Program-made: the position numbers and the translations under genes | Shown: piece after piece, positions 1 through 10,083 of the stretch | Layout: every line of letters starts with the position of its first letter | Numbering within the stretch: position 1 is the first letter of the stretch | DNA from: Dicyema japonicum | Lineage: Eukaryota; Dicyemida; Rhombozoa; Dicyemidae | DNA: 64,000 nucleotides | Assembly: GCA_011109175.1 (NCBI GenBank) | Contig: RDEW01000041.1 | Span: 62,001-126,000 of the forward strand | Direction: 5' to 3' | The notes under the pieces: model-generated | Told to the model about the DNA's origin: nothing | Database searches by the model: none | What the model saw: the letters and a program-made list of their open reading frames with translations, nothing else

Positions 1-489
1 GAACTGCGGTTATTCAGTAATATCAGACAATGCCTGTCTCTATGTTAATAAAATTCGCCATGACGTCGAGTAATTTTGTAATTAATCCCCAGTGAGCTAA
101 GTCGAATAGTCACAGATGTAATCCACGATCCAACCCTTCCAAGGACACGTGATCACAACTGTCCCCGTTGTAGTAACAGAGAGGCAGTTTTCTTTCAATC
201 CAGATCAGAACATCCAGATGTGATGATTTATGTTATTTGATTAGGCAGCCATGAAGTTGTATTATGTCTGCACTAATATCTATTGTACACATAAATGGAC
301 TCAGTGATCTTTACTTTATTAATTTCATTCTTTATACTTTACTGTTTGTAATCTTAGTTTATGGAACCTTTCTGGTCAATAAGTTGTTGTCTGTATCTTA
401 CTAAGCTCACAGATAATCGTTTTCATGCGGGTCAGAAATTGCTTGGTCGTCAGGAAAGACCCAATTTCCCTTACCTAGCAACTGCATAA
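1..489. other. No supported feature
   Basis: AT-rich sequence with no reading frame, repeat or RNA signature that I can support. It ends at the TA dinucleotide preceding the pogo-like terminal repeat. Confidence 0.5.
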
Positions 490-584
490 TACTTTCGACA
501 CTCGCAAATTGGCCACATTTTGAAAATTTTTTAAAGAAAAAATCGTATTCTCCTTATTAATTGCCCAATTTTTAAATCCTTGGC

Positions 585-676
585 TGTGACCAAAGATCCG
601 CGAGAGACTGGTTGGTTCCGAGAACGTATCTCGTTGGCTATTGTTAGGGGAAATAGCATGGCCATTCAGATGCCTT
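585..676 (+). mobile_element. LINE family B RT fragment inside pogo-like element
   Basis: Plus-strand translation gives RETGWFRERISLAIVRGN, which matches RETEWLRERISISTVRRN in the LINE at 50.6-51.7 kb. DNA similarity extends through the following GGCCATTCA segment. It is about 90 bp with no flanking element sequence that I can identify. Confidence 0.6.
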
Positions 677-723
677 AATTTAATTTTATTCATTTGATAA
701 TAAAATTTCTTTTTGATAAAAAA

Positions 724-823
724 ATTTTAAATTGTCACAAATTTTAATTTTTAATAAAAATTTTATTAACACGATTTTAAATTGTCACAAATTTTAATTT
801 TTAATAAAAATTTTATTAACACG
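724..823. repeat. Two exact 50-bp tandem copies, AT-rich
   Basis: Positions 724-773 and 774-823 are identical copies of an AT-rich unit containing AATTGTCACAAATTTT and ending in TAACACG. It lies within the decayed pogo-like element, so it is probably a replication-slippage duplication. Confidence 0.9.
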
Positions 824-1341
824 TCTTCGAAGTCTTTTTGTGGACGCCTTAATTTACTTTTAATGAAAAAACTCAAATTGTATTTATAAAGAATTAAATG
901 ATGCTATTTCGTGCCAGAAATTAGCTGATAGGTTCTCGAACTTGTTTGAATAACGATATCGAGAAAAACAATAAATAATCTTACTGAAGGACACTATTTT
1001 GAAAAATACTAAAAACATCAACCGTCTTTTAAATCTGTACATAAACGAAAGCTTCCAAAGCTTGAAGAGAGGTCGGTGGAATGGATAAAGGTATTAGAGA
1101 AATATTTTTCGAAACATTAATTTTCTAGGGGGATTTCTGAATGATAGCTTAATATCTATCAAGACAGCATTTTTTGCATTTAATAAAAATGAAAATTCTT
1201 TAGATTAAGAAAATAATGAACAAGAATGGGAAAAAATAAGACCAAATGGACATACTAGTTAGATTAACTGCAATAGGAACTCTTAGCCAATGTTGAGAAT
1301 GAAATTTCTCTAATTTCTTCAATAAGAAAGTACAAAGTTAG

Positions 1342-2110
1342 TTGTTTTGACGCTCGAGAGAAAGAATGAAATTATTGCTTTTTTCAAAGATGGTGTTTTA
1401 CCTGATGAAAGATACAGAATATGTCGAATTTTAGAAGGAAAACGTCATCATTTCGATTGTCTGATTCGAAGTCTGACATTTTATACTTTAAAACATCCGG
1501 GATTCTATTGCATACATTTGCTGTAGAAGAAGTAGAGCAAAAAAAACTTTTTATTGAAAATATCCACCTTAAAAATGAACATCCTGGTCAAGATGGACTG
1601 CTCTTCTGAAAGATCTTATTTATGGATCGTGCAGAAATGAAGTCATGTCAGTAATTAAATCCTGTCCCCAATGTCAAGCAAGACAGCTTATGAATACCAG
1701 ACCAGCGATATTCAGTCAGAGAAAGGTATCATTTCAGTCCAACATTAGATATATTTTTGATCTAATTGATTCGCGTCATTGTGCTGATGAGAATTATGCC
1801 TGGCTTTTGGTTGGACTTGATTCATTCTCAAAGTTTTGTTGGACGACACCTTTAATAACCAAATCGGCTTACGAGGTATCTGGTCCGATTAAAATCGAGG
1901 TATCAGGTGCGATTAAAAAATCGTACTAATGTTTGGAAAACCGACGATTCTACACACTGAAAATTGAAAAAAATTTGTCAATGAAAAAATGAAATATAAA
2001 AACTCGTAGAGGTGCTATGAATGAGCATATGGACATCAATATATATTACGTTAGAGAAATCTCTCCTACTGGGGAGTATTAAACTTGCAAACCTGTATGT
2101 GGATTAAAAT
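1342..2110 (+). mobile_element. Integrase (zinc finger H2C2 + DDE core) fragment
   Basis: In shifting frames this reads as a retroelement or Ginger-type integrase. There is an HPGQDGLL segment, then SCPQCQARQ (the Cys pair of an H2C2 zinc-binding domain). Next comes DLIDSRHCADENYAWLLVGLDSFSKF, split here as DLIDSRH and LVGLDSFSKFCW, where the first catalytic Asp region is recognisable. After a stop, LHTENWKKFVNE sits where families normally read T-D-N, so the second catalytic Asp appears to be Glu. A 24-25-bp tandem duplication (GAGGTATCTGGTCCGATTAA and a near copy) disrupts the frame at 1874-1922. A second copy of the segment around TTGACGCTCGAGAG lies at 49.6 kb. Whether it came from a Ty3-like LTR element or a Ginger-like DNA element cannot be decided; no LTRs were seen. 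Confidence 0.6.
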
Positions 2111-2157
2111 CACTGAAAAACGCCAGAGTCACTGGAAAATGCCCCGGGATTTTCCGA

Positions 2158-2783
2158 TTGGAGTTTAAAGAAGAGTCAGATAAAATCTCATTTAGTGAAG
2201 AGACTAATCTATTTTCTCCTTTCGAGAAGGGAAACCACAAGGTGATCAAACTCAAAGAGAGGCTTTCGGAAATTGTTCTAAAGAATGTGCCAATATGGAT
2301 TGAGGAAGACGAACTTATGGCTTACATGAAAGAAATTGCTCCAACCACTGAGTCGTGAAACGTATTGTAAGGAACGGAGGAAAACTCCTAGTTGTGAAGA
2401 TGAGCTTATAATCAATGGCAGAAGCTACCTCCTTGATACGCCTGGGTCTTGTCTTGGATAGTAGAAATCGATTGTGAGTGAGTCAGAAGACCACCCCCAA
2501 GATGCTTTAATTGTCAATATTTCAGACACATTGCAAGACATTGCAATGGGGCAGAGATGTTTCTTATGTGGAGGACCACATAGTTCCCCGGAGTGCCCAG
2601 AACCGAACAATAGAAGATCCTGTATCAACTGCGGGTCTGATGATCAAGGAACGAGTTATGGTGGTTGCCGGTGGCCAGGGAAGCCGTGGCCTCCACAAGA
2701 AGAAGAACCGAATGTCATGGTTTAGGAACATGGAGGAGAGGACAAATTCCTCCTCCACCACATTAACTAGATACGAAGTCTAG
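2158..2783 (+). pseudogene. LINE ORF1/gag remnant with CCHC zinc knuckle
   Basis: The open segment near 2474-2725 contains CFLCGGPHSSPEC, a canonical C-x2-C-x3-H-x4-C knuckle. It is followed by CINCGSDDQGTSYGGC, a second knuckle in which the His is not in place. The spacing and position before an endonuclease are those of Jockey/I-superfamily gag proteins, which bind element RNA. Upstream, 2158-2358 is an open acidic and basic stretch without recognised domains. Stops and a frame change around 2760 end the frame, so no full ORF1 protein is expected. Confidence 0.65.
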
Positions 2784-2952
2784 TGAAAACAAGTAGAATG
2801 CAATAATCAAAAATCGACCTCTAAAATACGATATTATGAATCCAACACAGAAAAAGCCAATTGTGGATTAAGATTACCTGGAAGAGAAGCTAAAAAGGTC
2901 TTGCTGGGAATCTAATCCAGGGACATCTGAAAGACAATCGAGAGAACTTACA

Positions 2953-2973
2953 TATGTGATTAACCGTCTAAAC
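2953..2973. repeat. Left copy of 21-bp direct repeat flanking nested insertion
   Basis: The 21 bp beginning TATGTGATTAACCG are identical to 4243-4263. They lie inside LINE coding sequence: the frame reading TYVINRLNEECDKVN is open only after one copy and the insert are removed, as expected for a target-site duplication. Confidence 0.85.
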
Positions 2974-4242
2974 CGGGGGCCCATTAACAAACTTTAAAAA
3001 ATATCGCCCACTAGGAAAACCTATTTGGTAACGAGTTTGAAATATTAATGTGAACAATGATGTTGCAAAAAGTTAGACACACGTTTCTCAATATTTGGGT
3101 TCATGTTTGTAAGCCTAATCCGTAGATCTCCTCTTTCAACAATGTCCAAGCGGTTTCTCCTTTTGGTTAGCTGTGATACAATACTGAAGCCTCTCTCAAC
3201 CAAATAAGAAGTGAAGAAAGCAATAAAAAATAATTTTGATTTTTTTCCAAAACATAGGATATTTTTCAGGAATATCTTTTTTAACCAAAAATCATGATAC
3301 GACGGTTGTTAAAACTGGGTTTAATTTCAAAATCGTTTTTTAACATAATTAGTTTCTCTTGACAGGATTCAACGTCATCTACATTCTGAAAGGGATCTAT
3401 CACCCAATCTGGAACTTTGAGTTCACATGAATTTTGAAACGTCCCTTCATATCTTGTTCAAGAGTAATCAAATGTTTAATATAAATATCGAAATCATCTT
3501 CAGAAAGGAAGTCTTTAAGATCGTTGAGACGTGGAAATTGGATTAATTCTTTCCCGCCAATATTCCTACAAAATAAAGGTAGTTTCGAAATAAAAGCAGA
3601 AATAAGTGACTTTGCCTAAATTAATTAAAAAAATAATACCTTGATTAAATTATATCAGCAAATTGTAATTTCACATCAAGTTCGTTAAATTTAGCAAAAA
3701 TATCCGCTAAGTAAGACACATCATGTTTAACGGATTCTAGTTCCGGGCCAATTTCAACAATGCACTTTAAAATTTAAAAACATTAAGAATACTTTTTGCT
3801 TCCATCGAATCTATCCACTCAACAAGCTGTCATCAAGTTGCGGGAACTTTAACTTTTTGACTGTTTTTGTAGATGAATTTTTAGTTTTTAATTGTTTCAA
3901 AATTGACTCACCACTCTTTAGATAGCGTTAACTGTCCTTCGGCAAATGTTCACTTTAAGCAAAAAAGAAAATTTATCGTTAATTCTTTGGCATGATAATA
4001 AGTTGTTGTCGTCCTTATACGCAGTATTTGCACTTTTTGTTCTATAATGAGTCTTGTATATCGACCACTTCACAACGAAACATGCTACTTAAATAAAATT
4101 TTATTGTTTTAATTTTCAGTAATTTTTTAAAAACTTTAAAAAAATTATGGCAAATTTCGGAATTGGCAAATTTCCACTAAAATTGGAATAATTCTTAAAA
4201 AATGGCAAATCTGAGAATTGGCAAATTTAAGAGAGTTTACTG
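2974..4242 (-). mobile_element. Composite hAT/pogo insertion nested in LINE
   Basis: On the minus strand the left two thirds encode a ZBED5-like hAT transposase remnant: FFTSYLVERGFSIVSQLTK and RRNRLDIVERGDLRI near 3070-3220, and YLADIFAKFNELDVKLQFAD plus AFISKLPLFCRNIGGKE near 3560-3730. The right part (about 3780-4242) resembles a pogo element: KKLKFPQLDDSLLEWIDSME in shifting frames, and a terminal CAGTAAACTCTCTTAAATTT (reverse strand). The whole block sits between two perfect 21-bp direct repeats. Neither part is intact. The 21-bp flank is longer than the 8-bp (hAT) or TA (pogo) duplications expected, so the insertion mechanism is unclear. Confidence 0.65.
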
Positions 4243-4263
4243 TATGTGATTAACCGTCTAAAC
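4243..4263. repeat. Right copy of 21-bp direct repeat
   Basis: Perfect copy of 2953-2973; LINE sequence resumes immediately after it. Confidence 0.85.
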
Positions 4264-4339
4264 GAAGAGTGTGATAAGGTAAACTTGATTTATTGCAAGT
4301 GGTGGTTCTGGTCCTGAAGAGATCAGGCCACCAAGACCA

Positions 4340-6663
4340 GTGATCCAAAACATAAGAATCATGCTCGTGAATGCCCGATCAATCTTGAGGATGCATCACG
4401 AGCTAGCTTCCCCGGCGAATGCCGAGGAAGCTGATATAATAATTGTCAACGAAAGGAAGATGAAGTCAAATGAGAATACAGTACTCCCGGGTTTCGAATC
4501 GATATCTTTATACTGGAAAGAAGGGGCTATATCAGGAACTGGAACATCAATTTTTTATCGGTGTCATCTAAAGAAAAGGAATCCAGAATTGTTTCATCAA
4601 TTTGTTGTGAGTTTGTCGCCATTGATGTTCGCTGTGTCGACTGATGGCTCGCAATTGGCGTATGTATTCAAAATCCTTGAGGGAATGTACTGGAGATATC
4701 TCCCAGTTTTTCAGCGTAAACCCGATGGCCATGCTGGGAGGTGATTTCAACTCCAAGAGCACATTCTTTGGCTGCAAAAAAAGTAACAGGGAAGGCAAGC
4801 TTCTGATGAAGCTATCTAAAAGACTAGGAGTAAAAGTCCTTACATAGAAAGAGGATAATCATTTCTCTCCCTACGAGGGTGACAAGCTTGGTGTCTTCTT
4901 GATTTCCTCTGCTATTTCAGAATACGTCTATGTATCAATTACTCTTCCGGATATTGGCAGTGACCACATTCCATTGCTAATATCCGTGGATATGAAAATG
5001 ATTAATGAACCTGGAGTCTTTGTCGGCTACGATACCAAGAATCTAAACTGGAATCACTATAGGATGTTCACTGCAAAGGAATTGATGTTAGAGCATACGA
5101 GCCAAAGACTCATCTGGAAATTGATAAAACAAGTGAAAGAGTAACGGATCTGATATTATACTATCTGGATAATTTTGCTAGATAAATATGCTCAAAAAAC
5201 GATAATTTTGTTCCTATTCCATAGCACATCAAGAGAATTGTGTTGAAAAGAAATAATCTAAGAACTAAACTGAGGAGATGCGTAGACCCACAGGAGCCTT
5301 GTCTCACAAAATGGCGAACTACAAAAGCAGTTGTCGGAACAATTCAAAAGTTGGAATGAAAATAAGTGGAACTCTCAACTACGGAAGCTAAAAAACAACC
5401 CTCTTTCTGGAAAGTATACCGAAGATTGAGGAACCCAGAGTCAATCACAAACAAGATTGTGCAAAAGAAACCGGATGGCACCTACTATGCTGAAGAATAA
5501 ATACCTCTAGTTTTTGAGACACAACTTAAAAAATATTTGATGTGGACGATGATGTCATCGCGGAGAAGACCTGTTACGAACCATTGTCAGAGAAAACAGC
5601 ATTTATAGAGATCTCTCTAGAAGAGCTGAAGATAGCAATAAGAGCTGTCAAGAATAAAGCTCCGGTCAGTGATTTCATCAAAGCTATGATGTTCAAAGAA
5701 GGCCCAGAAATATTATTCCAAGTTCTCAAAGATATGTTGAACGCATTCATCAAAATTAGTCATGTTCCACACGAATGGAAGAAGACTATTGTACGGATGG
5801 TAGCGAAGACAGGAAGACAGAAGAATGTTCCTGCTAACTATAGCTCTCTCTTTCAAAAATCATGGAAAAAATTGTCTTCTGGAAGCTTACAAATCAGCTG
5901 GAAAAAGAATATTACTTCAGAAATGATCAATTTGGTTTTCGCCAGGACGGTCATGCGGTGATTGCTTATTTCATCTCAACTCCGAGTTATGCAAAGCCAG
6001 AGAATCCAAATGTCCCCTAAATGTCATATGTCTCGACATATCAAGAGCATTTGAAAGTGTTAACCACAGAGCCATAATCGATCAGTTATCTCGGACGGGG
6101 AGCCCAGTGAAAGTATACCTATAAGGAAAAAAATACTATGTTAGATGCGGAAGCTATTTTTCAAATATGATATTATTGAAGAGAGGAGTCCCACAAGGAT
6201 CAATTTTGAGCTCTCTATTGTTAAATGTTCTAATGGCTGGTTTCCCGTCTCCGTCTACACCAAGTACGAGATCTTCTATATACGCAGACGACGTGCTACT
6301 TTCTGATGTGTCGAGATCGAGCATGATCTCAGAGAAAAGACTCACAGTGTACATGGAAGAGATAAAGACTGTGCGGTCTTCATGGTTAAAACTGTCAGAA
6401 TCTAGTGCAATAATGTTTTTCGGTCGGAATGGTAAAGGAAATCAGAAAGACTCCATATGCGGAATCAACATTGTGAGCTCCCTGAAGGATCTCGGAACAG
6501 TTTGAGAAATCTGGAGCACATTGTGCATTTTAAACTAAAAAAAAAAAGCCAATTATGCGATATTGTGTATGAGGAAATTGAGACTCGAAACGGATATGTT
6601 TTTATTTATTTTTCACGTACGACCATTCCATCACTCCTTTATGGACTGGTAGGATGGTATTAG
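4340..6663 (+). pseudogene. LINE ORF2 remnant: endonuclease + reverse transcriptase
   Basis: The endonuclease begins with IRIMLVNARSILRMHHELAS and continues in another frame with AMLGGDFNSKSTFFGCK (the Asp/Asn active-site motif) and IGSDHIPLLIS (the catalytic Asp-His pair), all typical of APE-type LINE nucleases. The RT follows: LKIAIRAVKNKAP (5.62 kb), WKKTIVRMVAKTGR (5.78 kb), VPQGSILSSLLLNVLMAG (6.19 kb) and SIYADDVLLSDVS, which keeps the YADD catalytic box (about 6.28 kb). At least five frame breaks make it non-functional. Confidence 0.75.
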
Positions 6664-6714
6664 ACTGCATACAAAGAGCGCTTTATATTGCTTCTTGAAA
6701 AATCGAGGTATTAA

Positions 6715-6800
6715 TAGTCTCAACTGGTCATCGTTACTTTCGATCATACGTTCAAACGGCTTTAACGGTTAAATCGATTTTACGAATCGTTCTCAACCTG
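6715..6800. repeat. hAT-type terminal-repeat-like fragment
   Basis: The segment around CATACGTTCAAACGGCTTTA and AACGGTTAAATCGATTTT matches 49770-49815 closely. Motifs of alternating AACGG/TTAAC resemble terminal repeats of hAT miniature elements. No complete element boundary was found here. Confidence 0.4.
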
Positions 6801-7079
6801 GAGTCGTTGTCAACCGGTTACATTATATTTAAAAAATTAATTAATCACAAGAGATAAATCATTTTTATGGGTTTCCATAAACTGCAACAACAGAACTTAA
6901 CGAAATTTCAGTCGGTTTCAGTCGCAAGATGTATTGCCGAGCGATACTACGCCTAAACAAAAAAATGAAAATCACATTTTTAGCAAAAATATTTACATTA
7001 TCTGAGATGAAATTTGTTATTTCATCACAGTGAGACCTCGATTCCGAGGGAAGCAATATTAACTGGTAATTTGCATGTG
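6801..7079. other. No supported feature
   Basis: Low-complexity AT-rich sequence between repeat fragments; nothing recognisable. Confidence 0.4.
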
Positions 7080-7292
7080 TTTCATAGAGACCATTTTTTT
7101 ATTTTAGTCTCCTGCAAGCAGCATACAGAACCCCAGTATTTTTCAACATCGGAAAATAGAAGGTGCCTTTTAGCCACGTTATTTAGGTCTCTGACATTGA
7201 AGATTAGGATAGGCAGGTCATTAAATTGTTCTGAATCTTTGTAGACATGGGTGCAAGAGAGGCACGTCATCTCCTCAGCCAAAAAGGAATGA
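7080..7292 (-). mobile_element. LINE family A 5' fragment (endonuclease start)
   Basis: Minus-strand translation gives LPILIFNVRDLNNVAKRH and CLQETKIKKW, matching LRLMTFNVRGISKDW and CLQETKIENG at the start of the full-length family A copy (17.88-17.74 kb). The upstream GAGGCACGTCATCTCCTCAG is the element's 5' leader, also seen at 17.9 and 48.85 kb. Confidence 0.7.
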
Positions 7293-7845
7293 ATGTAGAA
7301 ATTGGTGTTTATAACTTAATCTGAGATTTTTTATTGTGGATTAATAATATCACACTTTCACAGGATTAAGGGTCATGGCCATGTGCAGTCAACACGTACA
7401 GCTCATCAGGAAACGAGACCGTTAATTAACTAAGGGTTGTGAGGAGATTAGTCCCAGGGAGATACCAAAATTCCAATTCATCTTGTTAACTTCAGATATT
7501 AGGGTGAAATGCCAGAAACGTCCTTCATGTTGACTTTCCATACTTAACACGACCTTTGGAGATTGTGAGCCACGTCAAGAAAAAGAATGCTGACTTTTTG
7601 TTTAAAGAAAGTCTTTTATGTGTTGGAGAATATTTGGAAAATACAGGAGCAATGAGAACCTATTTTTGATGCACAGAATGACCAAGGCGGAACACAGTCT
7701 TTAACAAATCATTGTTTCCTACTTGGAGAGTTGTGGTGTGGTGGGATGTACAGCTTCTTTCCTAAAAAATCACATCAATTCATGACCACCTCTGTGAAGT
7801 GGTGACCACGGTAATACACAGAATGTATACTTCAATGTTTTTAAT
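7293..7845. other. No supported feature
   Basis: No frame with recognisable domains; probably decayed repeat DNA. Confidence 0.4.
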
Positions 7846-7849
7846 TACC

Positions 7850-8030
7850 AAACTTATACTTGTGCCTAACTCAGAATGACTTAAGACCAACTAAACTACC
7901 CAATTAATTACAAAATGTGTAAACAGAAAATTTTACGACTACATTGAGGTACATCATCTGATCAGTGGCAATCAACTGGGAAACCCGAAGAATGTGTCAA
8001 GGAGCTATATTACAGGAGTCTGCTACTAAT
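7850..8030 (+). mobile_element. RT fragment of restriction-endonuclease-type LINE
   Basis: DNA around CATCTGATCAGTGGCAATCA and GAAGAATGTGTCAAGG matches 39.53-39.60 kb, where it reads LISDNQLGTRKKCQGVKEQA. That is the RT segment, with a conserved Asn-Gln-x-Gly motif, found before the catalytic palm in NeSL/R2-like elements. It is opposite in strand to the next fragment, so the two were rearranged. Confidence 0.5.
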
Positions 8031-8419
8031 AAGCTCGGCCTGTACGATTCATATTTTTATGGAGTTTTGACAAGCATTTTTTTAAATGATGTGGTAGAGA
8101 ACTGAGATGGAGTACTAACACTTTAGTGGATGGGGGATGTTTGTAAGAGAAGTGTAGATTCTTCGTAAAACGAACAACCGTGGTAAGGTGCTATTTGTGT
8201 TAATAAACTTTCTGTAGGATATTCATCAGATTCCAGTAGACAATACAATCAGTATGGATGTGTCTGTGGAGACCAAACAAAACATTTTCTTTTGTGACAA
8301 TTACGCTTATTGAGGATAAGATCACTTTGGAGATATCAAACCTATTCCCAAACGTTATCATAGCTTTCTTTGGGACCTGCCAGTGCTATCAATTGAGTCG
8401 TCTGTCTGATAAGATCATC

Positions 8420-9480
8420 CAGAAATTTGAGAAAATCTGACTTGTGGAAACAAGGGTCGCGGACATTCAAGGAAAACATACCAAAAGTCTCGATTGTCCT
8501 CCCATCATGAAACAAGGACTCCAGACGGTTTTAGACTTTGGAGAGGTCCAAAAGGATCACCTTTCTGAACACCAGTCGAAGAGTCGACAATGTTATCTCC
8601 AAAAACAAACGAACTTTCAAATCCGTAAAAATATAGACAAATTTGTTAATTTCAGTCGTCCTAGAAACGCAGAACTCCAGCATACAGTCAAACCTGATGG
8701 AATTGGGGATATCTAGCTTCACAAGTAATTTGTGCTCTCTGAGGTGACAGGAAGAGGCAAAGTAGTAGCGTGTTGAATGAATGGCGACATCACATCTATA
8801 AGGGACACCAACTTCCATTTGGGTTTGAGACATCTCCCACTCAGACAATTACATACAAGATTCAGTTAAATCTTCGATGGTACATGTCTGAAGAAATTAG
8901 CAATGGACAAATACCACCGAGAAAGGGTCGATAGGACCTTTGATTAGTCTGTTGGTAAAATTTGTATAGATCTGATTAAGTTTCGTACCGCCTCAGTAGT
9001 GATTCCTGAGGTGAGATCTTCTACATACCCGTAAACCATCAATCCTGCTGTGGGAGATGCGAAAAGATCGAATTGCATTAACAATTGACTCCTCTGAAAT
9101 AGCAGGCACGGAACAATATGGTTTATTGATATCGGGGGTGTTTCCTAGCGATGGTGTTCAAGGTTGAGGTCGAATAGGAGGCAATAGTGTCATTTGACTC
9201 AACCACTCTGAGAGCGGCTTGGATTTCCCCTGAAATGAGTTTTCGATCATTTCTTCTAGATTATTGCTTCTGGAGAAGTCCATACTATTCTCCCGTCCTC
9301 GTAAGGGGATACCGCGATTCGCAATGAGGGTATCCAGATAGGCAGTCATAATAAATTTGGCATTACTTTTGGTCTGGGAAGTAACAAAGGAGGAAGAATT
9401 AGCGCCGAGAACAAAAGGAGCGAAAAGGAAGAATCTGATCTCTAAGAAAGGCCAGAATGGATGAGGCATGAAAGAGTTTC
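8420..9480 (-). mobile_element. RT remnant of GVQQGDPLGP-type LINE
   Basis: Minus-strand frames carry the family signature in order. A segment reading SEESIVNAIRSFRIS (about 9.06-9.09 kb) precedes the palm, and FVFGDNIVDSSTGVQKGDPF (about 8.54-8.61 kb) matches the conserved strand where related LINEs read G-V-Q-Q-G-D-P-L-G-P. Several stops and frame shifts lie between. Open stretches at 8531-8848 and 9158-9469 are out-of-frame pieces of this element, not host genes. Its C-terminal nuclease partner is probably represented by 14160-14650. Confidence 0.6.
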
Positions 9481-9720
9481 TGATTTAGTGAAGCGGATTT
9501 TTATCCTCAATTTCAGAGCAGAAAGTTGGGAGAGTATTCCCTATGGACTATCACTGCACATGGAATAAGGCGGACGGGTCGAAAAATGCATAGATGACAA
9601 GTCCAAGAATTTAAGATTTCAACAATTTTTTGGGGTAATTTACGGATCCGATATAGAAATAACATGAGAATTGAGATCAGAACACCCCCGCTATTGATAA
9701 GAGGCATTTCTAGTAGTCAA

Positions 9721-10083
9721 CTAGAGACTGAATAATTCATAATAGATAGTAAAACTAGGATAATCGAGGGTAGAAAATAATAATCTAGAATAGAATTATC
9801 CTGGGTAGAATGAAGATAATCTAAAGTAGATACAGGATAATCATAAAATAAGAGGGAATTTAGTAGAAGCAGAATTTATAGAAGACAAGAACAGTATTTT
9901 CAACACCAAAAAACCACACTTGGCAGTACTTTAGTAAATTAAGAAACAATCAATCTGAGGGTCATACAGTAGTCACTGACTGGTGGCTATTTCCTCTCAG
10001 GATGGTGAGCCCAATGTTCTGGAGGATCCATTAAATAACAAAAACAATATAAGAATATAAAAGGTAAATATAAACATTTAATA
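9721..10083. other. 3' flank of O-GlcNAcase gene, no gene
   Basis: AT-rich sequence with loose repeats of GATAATC/TAGAAT motifs at 9730-9860. I see no canonical AATAAA within 100 nt of the O-GlcNAcase stop on the minus strand. Confidence 0.4.

Larger units (their letters stand above)
492..1341 (+). mobile_element. Degraded pogo/Tigger-like DNA transposon (5' part)
   Basis: A terminal motif starting just after TA (490-491), with core ACACTCGCAAATTGGCCACA, matches the right terminal repeat of the element at 21603-22554 in inverted orientation. Downstream, a CENP-B-type helix-turn-helix remnant reads HKRKLPKLEERSVEWIKVLE near 1040-1100. DNA at 1190-1340 aligns with the reverse complement of 21780-21960, so this is the same family in plus orientation. 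No intact frame remains. The body stops at about 1341, where an integrase-bearing sequence begins, so the 3' terminal repeat is missing. A short LINE RT fragment lies inside it. Confidence 0.7.
2120..6665 (+). mobile_element. Jockey/I-like LINE with gag, endonuclease and RT, decayed
   Basis: Ordered plus-strand domains support one long non-LTR retrotransposon: a zinc-knuckle gag region (2.16-2.78 kb), an apurinic-type endonuclease (4.34-5.14 kb) and an RT (5.54-6.66 kb). It is broken by many stops and frameshifts. It is interrupted at 2974-4242 by a composite insertion flanked by 21-bp direct repeats. Joining across the insertion restores an open stretch, which supports one original element. 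No clear 3' tail was found; the sequence fades at about 6665. Confidence 0.75.

Noticed and set aside
9158-9469. Open frame of 103 codons on the minus strand
   Set aside because: It lies within a chain of LINE RT motifs in neighbouring frames and is best read as part of that decayed element.
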